Assembly: GCA_016786925.1 (NCBI GenBank)
Contig: JAEUTU010000108.1
Location: 1 to 52,622, forward strand
DNA: 52,622 nucleotides
DNA from: Bacteroidia bacterium
GTDB taxonomy: Bacteria; Bacteroidota; Bacteroidia; 2-12-FULL-35-15
Reading direction: 5' to 3'
The translations under genes were made by a program, and so were the position numbers. Shown in pieces: positions 36,401-44,400 of this stretch; position 1 is the stretch's first letter; each line of letters begins with the position of its first letter. The notes under the pieces were generated by a model. It saw nothing but the letters and a program-made list of their open reading frames with translations, was not told where the DNA came from and searched no databases.

Positions 36401-37609
36401 ATGAAATATTCAACCATTAATAAACTATTCAGAAAACTTGCTCCAAGCAGCAAGTTTCTGTTAACCCTATTATCAATGTTCTTTGGCTTTAGCGTATATG
36501 CTCAAAACGCTACAATAAAAGCTGAGGAAGATACATTTGCTGCATTTTCTAACCCTTTGTTCATTGGTCTATTTAGCATCATTGTATTGCTAATGATCGT
36601 CATCTCTGTACTAGGGGGCGTTTTGAAAAATGTAGCATATGCAACAAAAGAAAAAAACAATAACGGAAAAAAGATCCTTAGCATCGTTGCATTGATCGCA
36701 CTTATGTCGTCTACAAAAACTGTAATGGCACAAGAAGCTACTACTGCTGTGGCGGTTAGTGGATACATGGGATTGAGCAGCGGATTATTCTATAGTCTTT
36801 TAGCGGTGATCGCTTTTGAGATCCTGATCATTTTTGTACTGGTGAATAGCATTCAACTGATGGTAAAACCTGAAATTGAAGAAATGATCGCTGCAAAAGT
36901 TATAAAAGCAGAACCAAGTTTATTGGAAAAGTTAAACGCTTCCGTTTCACTTGAAAAAGAAGCTGACATCCTAATGGATCACAATTATGATGGTATTAAA
37001 GAATTGGACAACGATCTACCACCATGGTGGAAATATGGATTCTATGCAACAATCGTCTTTGCATTTATCTATTTAGTTCACTATCACGTAACCGCTACCG
37101 GAGATCTTCAAGCAACGGAATACAACAAGTCAATTGAGGCTGCTAAAATTGCAAAAGAAGAGTATGCAAAACTTAGTGCCAACAATGTTGACGAAACATC
37201 CGTTACAATGCTGGAAGATAAAGCTAAAATTGCGGAAGGAGAAAACATTTTCAAATCAACATGTGCTCCTTGTCATGGTAGTTTAGGTGAAGGGAATCAG
37301 ATCGGGCCAAACTTGACTGATGACTATTGGTTACATGGAGGTAGTATTAAAGACATCTTTAAAACTATTAAATACGGATATCCTGATAAAGGAATGCAAT
37401 CTTGGCAAGCACAATACTCGCCTGCAGAAATACAGATGCTTGCATCTTTTGTTAAAAGCATAAGAGGCACTAATCCTCCAAACGGAAAAGAAAAACAAGG
37501 TGACCTATATGTTGAAGAAGGTGCTGCACCGGTAGTTGACTCTACAGCAACAGACAGCACAGGAATAGCTGCTGTAGTAGATAGCGCAAAAGTAGAAGTA
37601 AAAAAATAA
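36401..37609 (+). CDS. ccoP: cbb3 oxidase c-type subunit CcoP, mono-heme form
   Basis: This 402-aa protein has an extended N terminus with several hydrophobic segments (about 18-35, 50-72, 88-106 and 130-150). The CcoP N-terminal signature DHNYDGIKELDNDLPPWWKYGFYATIVFAFIYLVHYH follows, then one cytochrome c domain (C288-A-P-C291-H292, later axial Met in GYPDKGMQSW). Proteobacterial CcoP has two heme c sites; only one CxxCH is present here. The segment at about 88-106 (SIVALIALMSSTKTVMAQE) resembles an internal signal peptide. It delivers electrons to the CcoNO core. Confidence 0.9.
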   Translation: MKYSTINKLFRKLAPSSKFLLTLLSMFFGFSVYAQNATIKAEEDTFAAFSNPLFIGLFSIIVLLMIVISVLGGVLKNVAYATKEKNNNGKKILSIVALIALMSSTKTVMAQEATTAVAVSGYMGLSSGLFYSLLAVIAFEILIIFVLVNSIQLMVKPEIEEMIAAKVIKAEPSLLEKLNASVSLEKEADILMDHNYDGIKELDNDLPPWWKYGFYATIVFAFIYLVHYHVTATGDLQATEYNKSIEAAKIAKEEYAKLSANNVDETSVTMLEDKAKIAEGENIFKSTCAPCHGSLGEGNQIGPNLTDDYWLHGGSIKDIFKTIKYGYPDKGMQSWQAQYSPAEIQMLASFVKSIRGTNPPNGKEKQGDLYVEEGAAPVVDSTATDSTGIAAVVDSAKVEVKK

Positions 37610-37612
37610 ATT

Positions 37613-39025
37613 ATGGAATCAGATAGTAAGTTGCAGGAAGAATCTTTCAGAGATTCGATTGCAACTATAAAAGACGGGAAGAGAAATTGGATCTTTGCAC
37701 AAAAACCAAAAGGTCCATTATACAACAAACGAACAATTCTAAGCATTCTATATCTGGTAGTATTTTTTACACTACCATTTATAGAATACGATGGAGAACC
37801 TCTCTTTCTGATCAATATTCCTGAAAGAAAATTCATTCTTTTTGGAGCTATCTTCTGGCCGCAAGATCTATTCCTATTTGTACTAGGAATGTTAACGTTC
37901 ATTGTATTTATTGTTTTATTTACCGTTGTATTCGGAAGGGTATTTTGTGGGTGGGCTTGCCCTCAAACTATTTTCATGGAAATGGTTTTTAGAAGGATCG
38001 AATATTGGTTTGAAGGAGATGCTAGCCACCAAAAAGCTTTAAATAAAAGAAAATGGGATGCTGAAAAAATAATGAGAAGAGGAGGAAAAATCTTCACTTT
38101 TTTCATTGTATCATTCATCATAGCAAATACTTTTTTAGCTTATATCATCAGTGTTGACGAACTGTTTAAGATGTATCATGAAGGATTGGCTAAAAACATG
38201 GGCACGTTTATATCATTATTGATCTTTACTACTGTTTTCTTTTTTGTTTACTTATGGTTTCGTGAACAAGCTTGTATTGTTGTTTGTCCTTACGGAAGAT
38301 TACAAGGAGTACTATTAGACAAGAACTCAATTGTTGTGGCATATGATTATATTAGAGGAGAGCCAAGAGGAAAGTATAAAAAGAACGAGACAAGAGAAAA
38401 AGGCGACTGTATTGATTGTGCACAATGCGTGAAAGTTTGTCCAACCGGAATCGATATCAGAAATGGCACTCAATTGGAGTGTGTTAACTGTACCGCATGT
38501 ATTGATGCTTGCGACCACATGATGGATAGTGTGGGATTACCAAAAGGGTTGATCAGATACGATTCAGAGAAAGGGATTGCTGAAAAACAAAAACTTTCGA
38601 TCACAGGAAGAATGATTGCCTACTCGATTGTGTTATTAGTATTACTGGGAATATTGGTTACATTGCTTGTAAGCAGAACGGATGTGGAAACGACTATTTT
38701 AAGGACACCCGGCATGTTGTTTCAAGATCAACCTAACAATAAGATCACCAACTTATACAATGTTAAATTAGTAAATAAAACACATGAAAAGCTAAACATC
38801 GATCTTGTTCTTGAATCACACCAAGGCGGTATTCGATTAGTAGGCGATGACAGCATTAAGATTGAAAATCAAAGTTTGGGTGGTGCCATCTTTTTTGTAG
38901 AGTTAGATAAAAAAGATGTGAAAGAAAGAAAAACAGAAATAACGATCGGTGTTTATGCGAATGGCAAAAAACTAGAAAGTATTGATGCTAGCTTTTTAGG
39001 GCCATTCAAAATAAATCCAAAATAA
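37613..39025 (+). CDS. ccoG: cbb3 oxidase accessory protein CcoG (FixG/RdxA)
   Basis: This 470-aa polyferredoxin-like membrane protein has about five transmembrane helices. The FixG signature FCGWACPQTIFMEMVFRRIEYW and REQACIVVCPYGRLQG are present, with two 4Fe-4S clusters: CIDCAQCVKVCP and CVNCTACIDACD. A C-terminal immunoglobulin-like domain ends it (about 370-470). CcoG acts as a cupric reductase in copper delivery to the oxidase. It starts 3 nt after the ccoP stop codon. Confidence 0.93.
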   Translation: MESDSKLQEESFRDSIATIKDGKRNWIFAQKPKGPLYNKRTILSILYLVVFFTLPFIEYDGEPLFLINIPERKFILFGAIFWPQDLFLFVLGMLTFIVFIVLFTVVFGRVFCGWACPQTIFMEMVFRRIEYWFEGDASHQKALNKRKWDAEKIMRRGGKIFTFFIVSFIIANTFLAYIISVDELFKMYHEGLAKNMGTFISLLIFTTVFFFVYLWFREQACIVVCPYGRLQGVLLDKNSIVVAYDYIRGEPRGKYKKNETREKGDCIDCAQCVKVCPTGIDIRNGTQLECVNCTACIDACDHMMDSVGLPKGLIRYDSEKGIAEKQKLSITGRMIAYSIVLLVLLGILVTLLVSRTDVETTILRTPGMLFQDQPNNKITNLYNVKLVNKTHEKLNIDLVLESHQGGIRLVGDDSIKIENQSLGGAIFFVELDKKDVKERKTEITIGVYANGKKLESIDASFLGPFKINPK

Positions 39026-39040
39026 TTAAACTAAAAGATC

Positions 39041-39487
39041 ATGACACAAATTAGCTGGGGAACAAAGATCGCTGCACTTTATATCAGTTTTGTAGGACTG
39101 GTGATTGTGATGGTAACATTTAGCATGAATCAGAAAATAGAATTGGTAAGCAGTGATTATTATGCTAAAGAGTTAAAATATCAAGACAAGATCAATGAGA
39201 TGAATAATGCCAATGCATTATCTGATCAGATCAAACATACCATTGGCGCTAGTCAATTAGAGATTCAATTTCCGGTTGACTTTAAAGACAAACATGTTGC
39301 CGGTGAAATACTATTCTTCAAACCGTCTGATGCAACAAAAGATTATAAAACTCCTATTCAGATAAATGCTGATCTGAAACAAACCATTTCAAAATCATTG
39401 TTGAGTAGTGGAATGTACAAGATGCAGATCTCATGGACAGTGGATGGGAAAAATTATTTTAACGAATCGATCATCGTATTACCTTAA
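39041..39487 (+). CDS. ccoH: cbb3 oxidase assembly protein CcoH (FixH)
   Basis: This 148-aa protein has one N-terminal transmembrane helix (about 10-28) and the FixH pattern SSDYYAKELKYQDKINEMNNA, followed by a periplasmic beta domain. It is located directly after ccoG as in canonical ccoGHIS clusters. CcoH takes part in subunit assembly of the oxidase. Confidence 0.88.
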   Translation: MTQISWGTKIAALYISFVGLVIVMVTFSMNQKIELVSSDYYAKELKYQDKINEMNNANALSDQIKHTIGASQLEIQFPVDFKDKHVAGEILFFKPSDATKDYKTPIQINADLKQTISKSLLSSGMYKMQISWTVDGKNYFNESIIVLP

Positions 39488-39489
39488 GC

Positions 39490-40200
39490 ATGACATTTAT
39501 CTGGGCTGCTATAACATTAGGATTTTTAGGAAGTTTTCACTGTGTGGGAATGTGCGGTCCTATTGCACTTGCCTTACCATTAAATCATAATTCACTTTCG
39601 TCAAAGATAACGGGTGCTCTCTTGTACAATTTCGGAAGAATGTTCACCTATGCTTTATTTGGAAGTCTATTCGGACTATTAGGACAAAGTGTTGTTATTG
39701 CAGGCTATCAACAAGCATTATCTATCACTTTGGGAGTAATTATTTTGATCATGGTTTTATTGCCAAGTAGTGCATATGGACGATTTAAAATAACGGCATT
39801 TATCTATTCCTATATCGGCAAACTAAAACAGAAACTTGGTTCATTATTTCAAAAAAGAAGCTATTCTTCTCTTTTCTTTATTGGAACATTGAACGGACTC
39901 CTACCCTGCGGATTGGTTTATTTAGGAATTACGGGTGCAATTGCTACAGGCAGTAGTTTAGAAGGGGCATTGTTCATGGCAATGTTTGGCCTCGGCACCT
40001 TACCTGCAATGTTCGTATTGGGAATGCTTGGTAATTCGATCAGTATTAACTTCAGAAATAAGATCAACAAAGCCATTCCAGTATTTGTTGTTGCTATGGC
40101 TTTACTGCTTATACTTAGAGGAATGAATCTTGGCATACCATATATTAGCCCTGAAATGTCGGCTAGCAAACCTGAATGCAGCAAATGCTGCCACAAATGA
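39490..40200 (+). CDS. SafE/DsbD-like membrane protein (copper or redox transport)
   Basis: This 236-aa protein has about six transmembrane helices and the characteristic GFLGSFHCVGMCGPIALALP near residues 10-30 and LNGLLPCGLVYLGITGA near 135-150. Each holds Cys and Gly/Pro motifs shared by the sulfite exporter SafE/DsbD_2 group. It starts 2 nt after ccoH. In Bacteroidota this family often ends cco operons and may supply copper or reductant for oxidase assembly (inference). The C terminus is Cys-rich (KPECSKCCHK). Confidence 0.82.
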   Translation: MTFIWAAITLGFLGSFHCVGMCGPIALALPLNHNSLSSKITGALLYNFGRMFTYALFGSLFGLLGQSVVIAGYQQALSITLGVIILIMVLLPSSAYGRFKITAFIYSYIGKLKQKLGSLFQKRSYSSLFFIGTLNGLLPCGLVYLGITGAIATGSSLEGALFMAMFGLGTLPAMFVLGMLGNSISINFRNKINKAIPVFVVAMALLLILRGMNLGIPYISPEMSASKPECSKCCHK

Positions 40201-40239
40201 ATACCCTGAAAAGTGTTCCAAACTATGAAATGATTTAGC

Positions 40240-40247
40240 TATTTTTG
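40240..40247 (+). promoter_or_regulatory. -7 element of queD-hemN
   Basis: TATTTTTG matches TAnnTTTG perfectly; transcription start near 40252 and ATG at 40266. The in-frame TTG at 40245 lies inside this box. No FNR-type site was seen in the 33-bp register. Confidence 0.55.
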
Positions 40248-40265
40248 CTCTCTAAAGCAGATCAG

Positions 40266-40715
40266 ATGAATAATATCCGAATTACAAAGAAATTTAATTT
40301 TGAAATGGCACATGCGCTTTATGGGTACGATGGAGCTTGTAAAAATGTGCATGGGCATTCCTATCACCTGGAAGTAACAGTTAAAGGGCAACCTATAAAG
40401 GATCCTAATAATACTAAACATGGAATGATCATGGATTTTACAGATCTAAAAGCGATCGTGAAACCTATCGTTGAAGAATTGGACCATTCAACCATCCTCA
40501 ATGGAACATCACCACATAAGGCATTAGCACAAGAAAACTTATTATTCCAAAAATTAGTTCTTGTTGATTATCAACCAACATGTGAAAATATGTTGATTGA
40601 CATTGCAACACGAATTAAAGCACAACTCCCTTCTCATATCCAACTTCATCATTTACTATTGCAGGAGACCCCTACTTCATATGCTGAATGGTATGCAGAA
40701 GACAACACACTCTAA
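40266..40715 (+). CDS. queD: 6-carboxy-5,6,7,8-tetrahydropterin synthase (QueD/PTPS family)
   Basis: This 149-aa protein has zinc ligands H16 (FEMAHAL), H29 and H31 (VHGHSYHLEV), catalytic C25 (GACKN), the DFTDLK motif, the catalytic pair in ELDHSTIL, and PTCENML. QueD converts 7,8-dihydroneopterin triphosphate to 6-carboxytetrahydropterin in queuosine synthesis. The start is set by the promoter just upstream. The stop codon is one base before the hemN ATG. Confidence 0.9.
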   Translation: MNNIRITKKFNFEMAHALYGYDGACKNVHGHSYHLEVTVKGQPIKDPNNTKHGMIMDFTDLKAIVKPIVEELDHSTILNGTSPHKALAQENLLFQKLVLVDYQPTCENMLIDIATRIKAQLPSHIQLHHLLLQETPTSYAEWYAEDNTL

Positions 40716-40716
40716 A

Positions 40717-42072
40717 ATGAATTTGATCAAAAAATACAATGTAGCAGGTCCGCGTTATACAAGCTATCCAACTGTTCCATATTGGGATACAACACCTCCA
40801 ACAATTGAACAATGGACAAGCAGTGTAAAACGATCGTTCGATGAAACCAATCTGAAAGATGGAATTGCCCTGTATATACATTTACCTTTTTGTGAAAGTC
40901 TTTGTACCTATTGCGGTTGCAATACAAGAATAACAGTTAATCATAATGTTGAAAGTCCATATATAGATGCTGTTCTAAAAGAGTGGAAAATGTATCAAAC
41001 TATTTTTGGCACTAAACCACGTTTAAAAGAGATACATCTAGGTGGCGGAACACCTACGTTTTTTTCTCCGGATAATTTAAAGAAACTAATTAACGGTATT
41101 CTAGAAAATTCAGAGGTATGCGAAGAAGCTGAATTTAGTTTTGAAGCACATCCTAACAACACAACAAAAGAGCATCTAAAAGCATTGTATAGTGTTGGAT
41201 TTAGAAGATTAAGTTTAGGCATTCAGGATTTTGACACGAAAGTGCAAGAGATCGTTAATCGCATTCAACCATTTGAAAGTGTCGAAAAAGTGGTGAATGC
41301 CGCTCGAGAGATCGGATATGAATCTATCAATTTTGATCTCATTTACGGACTGCCTCTTCAAACAAGAAAAAGTGTAATTGATACCATCAACAAAGTAAAT
41401 ATTCTTAAGCCCGACCGTATTGCATTTTACAGTTATGCTCATATTCCATGGGTAAAACCCGGACAAAGAAAGTTCACTGAAGCAGATCTACCTATTGACG
41501 AAGAAAAAAGAGCGCTTTACGAGATCGGAAAAGAGAAATTTTCTGAAAATGATTATGTAGAAATTGGAATGGATCATTTCTCATTAAAGTCAGACACATT
41601 ATACAAAGCAGCTGAAAAAGGGAAACTGCATAGAAATTTCATGGGCTATACTCATTCCTACACACAACTTATGATCGGATTAGGCGTAAGCTCTATTGGC
41701 GACACATGGTATGCTTACGCACAAAATGTGAAAAAAGTAGAAGAGTATTATGAATTGATCAACAAAGGGCAGTTGCCCATCTTCAAAGGGCATCTACTTA
41801 ATGAAGAAGATCTAATCGTTCGAAAACACATACTCAACATTATGTGCAAATTCGAAACAAGCTGGGAGCAAAAAGAAATGCAGTGTGAAGCTGTGTATAA
41901 TGCTATTGAAAAATTAGAAGAAATGGAAAAAGATAATCTAATTGAATTAAACCCATTTCATTTAAAAGTAAAAAAGTCTGCACGACCGTTCGTGAGGAAT
42001 ATCTGTATGGCTTTTGACGCACGACTTTGGAGAAACCTTCCACAGTCACAAATATTCAGCTCTATTGTATAG
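40717..42072 (+). CDS. hemN: Oxygen-independent coproporphyrinogen III dehydrogenase HemN
   Basis: This 451-aa radical SAM enzyme has the HemN-specific cysteine pattern C59-ESL-C63-TY-C66-G-C68 binding the 4Fe-4S cluster, then EIHLGGGTPTFF, SLGIQDFD, NFDLIYGLPLQT and GYTHSYTQLMIGLGVSSIG. It decarboxylates coproporphyrinogen III in heme synthesis without oxygen, useful when making cbb3 hemes at low oxygen. The longer open frame begins inside queD; the ATG at 40717, one base after the queD stop codon, gives the normal family N terminus (NLIKKYNVAGPRYTSYPT). Confidence 0.95.
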   Translation: MNLIKKYNVAGPRYTSYPTVPYWDTTPPTIEQWTSSVKRSFDETNLKDGIALYIHLPFCESLCTYCGCNTRITVNHNVESPYIDAVLKEWKMYQTIFGTKPRLKEIHLGGGTPTFFSPDNLKKLINGILENSEVCEEAEFSFEAHPNNTTKEHLKALYSVGFRRLSLGIQDFDTKVQEIVNRIQPFESVEKVVNAAREIGYESINFDLIYGLPLQTRKSVIDTINKVNILKPDRIAFYSYAHIPWVKPGQRKFTEADLPIDEEKRALYEIGKEKFSENDYVEIGMDHFSLKSDTLYKAAEKGKLHRNFMGYTHSYTQLMIGLGVSSIGDTWYAYAQNVKKVEEYYELINKGQLPIFKGHLLNEEDLIVRKHILNIMCKFETSWEQKEMQCEAVYNAIEKLEEMEKDNLIELNPFHLKVKKSARPFVRNICMAFDARLWRNLPQSQIFSSIV

Positions 42073-42073
42073 A

Positions 42074-42202
42074 TCAGTTATTGATCAAGATCACAAATAA
42101 GCCAGTCAAAAATCCGGTTAACGATATCCAAAACATGAACTCATGGATTTTGGGAACTTCTTTAGTTTTATAATCGATCAGTTTTTTTAATAAAGGCATC
42201 AT
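42074..42202 (-). CDS. 42-aa single-helix membrane protein
   Basis: The reading frame begins MMPLLKKLIDYKTKEVP, continues IHEFMFWISLTGFLTG and ends LFVILINN: a basic, polar N terminus and one hydrophobic C-terminal helix (about 23-40). A near-consensus minus-strand -7 box (CAACTTTG, 42222-42229, 7 of 8) sits 20 nt upstream. The stop codon is one base from the convergent hemN stop. No family recognised. Support is the promoter, membrane-helix character and tight fit between neighbours. Confidence 0.5.
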   Translation of the reverse strand: MMPLLKKLIDYKTKEVPKIHEFMFWISLTGFLTGLFVILINN

Positions 42203-42270
42203 TGAAATATCTGTTTCAATGCAAAGTTGAATACTTAAAAATAATAAAAACAGAGGGCTGCCCCTATAAA

Positions 42271-42615
42271 TTAAAGTTCCAATTCCTTTGTAGGATCCCA
42301 GAAGTGTTTATTGAAATTTTTGATCTTATCTTTTACAACTACTACACCCTCTTTTTCTAAAAGTTCTTGCATTAGAAAAGGCGTAGCAAAATGGTGTTTC
42401 CCTGTAAGTTCGCCATTTCTATTAACTACGCGATGCGCTGGCACTTTCTTTTTTTGAGCATGCGATGCATTCATTGCCCATCCAACCATCCGTGAGGAAC
42501 GTACAGCACCCAGATATTTTGCAATAGCACCATAATTCGTAACTCGTCCTTTAGGAATAAGGCGAACAACATCAAACACCATTTGAAAAAAATCTTCGTG
42601 CTGTTTCATGATCAT
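42271..42615 (-). CDS. Alkyltransferase-like (Atl) DNA-binding protein
   Basis: This 114-aa protein matches the DNA-binding domain of O6-alkylguanine-DNA alkyltransferases (RLIPKGRVTNYGAIAKYLG, SSRMVGWAMNAS). The active-site PCHRV motif reads P59-A60-H61-R62-V63, so the acceptor cysteine is replaced by alanine. Atl proteins bind alkylated guanine, flip the base and recruit nucleotide excision repair instead of repairing directly. Its start overlaps the trmB stop codon, so the two are co-transcribed. An ATG two codons inside (42609) is an alternative start. Confidence 0.88.
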   Translation of the reverse strand: MIMKQHEDFFQMVFDVVRLIPKGRVTNYGAIAKYLGAVRSSRMVGWAMNASHAQKKKVPAHRVVNRNGELTGKHHFATPFLMQELLEKEGVVVVKDKIKNFNKHFWDPTKELEL

Positions 42616-43283
42616 ATTTTGAATTTCAGATAGCAGATCTTGAATCCTTTTTCAGAAAACAATTTCTCGTAGTACGTTTTAATATTTGTCAATGCTTCAT
42701 CACGCAAACCAACATTTGCATAGAGATCGTTAGTAGCGTCCAATTCAACCAAATTATTCTCTTTGATCACTTCACGGGTATAATCATAAAATGGTTCATT
42801 ATCAGTTTTAAGATTAACAGTGCCCGATGGTTTTAATATATTACGATATCTGTTAATGAACATCATATTCGTTAAACGCTTGCGCTCTCTCGTCTTTTGA
42901 GGCTGAGGATCAGGAAAAGTGATCCATATCTCACTAACTTCATTCTTATCAAAACAGGCTTCAATAAAGTCTATTCGTGTTCTAACAAAAGCAACATTAT
43001 TCATATTATGAACAACAGCTTCTTTAGCTCCTGTCCAAATACGATTTCCTTTAATATCTACTCCAATAAAATTTTTATCAGGATAGCGCTTAGCCAAACC
43101 TACGGTGTATTCTCCTTTACCACAACCTAATTCTAAAACAATTGGATGATCATTTTTAAAGAATTCTTTGTTCCATTTTCCTTTTAAAGGTAATCCATCC
43201 CCTTTTGATTGTTCGAACGATAAGAAAAAACAATTATGAAAAGATGATACCTCTGCAAACTTTTTTAATTTACGCTTAGCCAT
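42612..43283 (-). CDS. trmB: tRNA (guanine-N7-)-methyltransferase TrmB
   Basis: This 223-aa protein has SAM-binding motif LELGCGKGEYTVGLAKRYP, NFIGVDIKGNRIWTGAKEA, the TrmB signature ITFPDPQPQKTRERKRL and LKTDNEPFYDYT. It methylates G46 of tRNA. The promoter is shared back-to-back with a divergent glycosyltransferase gene. Slightly longer than the minimal family core, with a typical N-terminal Lys-rich start. Confidence 0.93.
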   Translation of the reverse strand: MAKRKLKKFAEVSSFHNCFFLSFEQSKGDGLPLKGKWNKEFFKNDHPIVLELGCGKGEYTVGLAKRYPDKNFIGVDIKGNRIWTGAKEAVVHNMNNVAFVRTRIDFIEACFDKNEVSEIWITFPDPQPQKTRERKRLTNMMFINRYRNILKPSGTVNLKTDNEPFYDYTREVIKENNLVELDATNDLYANVGLRDEALTNIKTYYEKLFSEKGFKICYLKFKI

Positions 43284-43312
43284 ATCCTGCTACTCCTTAA
43301 TACTTTTATTGA

Positions 43313-43330
43313 TTAACTTTGCAAAGTTAA
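43313..43330. promoter_or_regulatory. Palindromic divergent promoter, interleaved -7 boxes
   Basis: TTAACTTTGCAAAGTTAA is a perfect palindrome that supplies TAACTTTG on the plus strand (43314-43321) for the glycosyltransferase and TAACTTTG on the minus strand (43322-43329) for trmB. Confidence 0.55.
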
Positions 43331-43335
43331 GAATA

Positions 43336-44400
43336 ATGGCTAAAGGTAAACGCATATTAATTTGTCCGCTCGACTGGGGATTAGGTCATGCCACCAGATG
43401 CATTCCAATTATTCGCCTACTAGAGCAAAAGGGAGCTGACGTGATCATTGCTGCCGATAAACGTCCTCTAGAACTGCTCAAAAAGGAATTTCCTCATTTG
43501 AAACACATTCTTCTTAAAGGATACGAGATCCAATATCCCCAAAAAGGATCCATGATTTGGGCCATGCTCCGCTCTATTCCAAAAATTATTAAAGGAATAA
43601 AGATTGAACACGAAGACTTAAACAAGATCATTCAAGAACACCAAATCGATGTCGTTATTTCTGATAACCGATACGGCTGCTGGAATGCTAGTTCAAAAAA
43701 CATATTCATAACGCATCAGCTGATGATCAAGTCTCCATTTGGAGAAAACATACTTCACCGAATCGTTTCAAAATACATTGATCAATTTGATGAATGTTGG
43801 GTACCTGATCATGAAAAAGAGCCCAATCTATCTGGCGATCTTTCACACAAATACCCGCTAACTGAGAAAACTTTTTTTATTGGACCATTAACCCGTTTTA
43901 AATCTGAACGTGAACAACAACAAGCAGAATATGATGTAATGGCAATTATATCCGGTCCGGAACCTCAACGAACGCTATTTGAACGAATTGTATCCGAACA
44001 ATTATTTAAAAGTGGACTAAGATCATTGATCGTATTCGGGTTACCGGAAAGGACAAAAAAAATAGAGCAAAAAGGAAATGTTACGATGATCTCCCATTTG
44101 AGTTCAGATGAAATGGAACAAATGATCGATCGGTCAAATTTGATCATCGCAAGAAGTGGATATTCAACGATCATGGATCTTTCTGCACTTCAAAAGAAAG
44201 CAATATTTATTCCCACACCGGGGCAAACTGAACAGGAATATTTAGCCAAAGAACTTTTTAGGAAGAATATTACTTATTACCAAAAGCAATCTGAATTTGA
44301 TCTAAAAAAAGCGATCAAAGAATCTGAAAGATTTAAGGGTTTTGCGAAGCCGGAAAAGGGTTCGATATTAATAGAAAGAATAAATCTTATCCTTTCTTAA
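43336..44400 (+). CDS. MurG/MGT-like GT-B glycosyltransferase
   Basis: This 354-aa GT-B fold protein has an N-terminal domain with LICPLDWGLGHATRCIPIIRLLEQKGADVIIAA and VVISDNRYGCW. The C-terminal nucleotide-sugar half has SLIVFGLPE, MISHLSSDEMEQMIDRSNLIIARSGYSTIMDLSALQKKAIFIPTPGQTEQEYLA, the usual donor-binding region of GT28-type enzymes. The acceptor is unknown. The start at 43336 follows the promoter at 43314; the longer frame from 43309 starts upstream of it. Its 3' end overlaps the convergent PhoR-like gene by 14 bp. Confidence 0.85.
   Translation: MAKGKRILICPLDWGLGHATRCIPIIRLLEQKGADVIIAADKRPLELLKKEFPHLKHILLKGYEIQYPQKGSMIWAMLRSIPKIIKGIKIEHEDLNKIIQEHQIDVVISDNRYGCWNASSKNIFITHQLMIKSPFGENILHRIVSKYIDQFDECWVPDHEKEPNLSGDLSHKYPLTEKTFFIGPLTRFKSEREQQQAEYDVMAIISGPEPQRTLFERIVSEQLFKSGLRSLIVFGLPERTKKIEQKGNVTMISHLSSDEMEQMIDRSNLIIARSGYSTIMDLSALQKKAIFIPTPGQTEQEYLAKELFRKNITYYQKQSEFDLKKAIKESERFKGFAKPEKGSILIERINLILS

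Noticed and set aside
40204..40247. FNR-type operator upstream of queD-hemN
   Set aside because: HemN is often oxygen-regulated, but the 14 bp at the expected position (40204-40217, CCCTGAAAAGTGTT) has no dyad of the required type.
42271..42615. Calling this gene an active O6-methylguanine-DNA methyltransferase
   Set aside because: The acceptor cysteine of PCHRV is alanine (PAHRV), so it fits the Atl group, which does not transfer alkyl groups.
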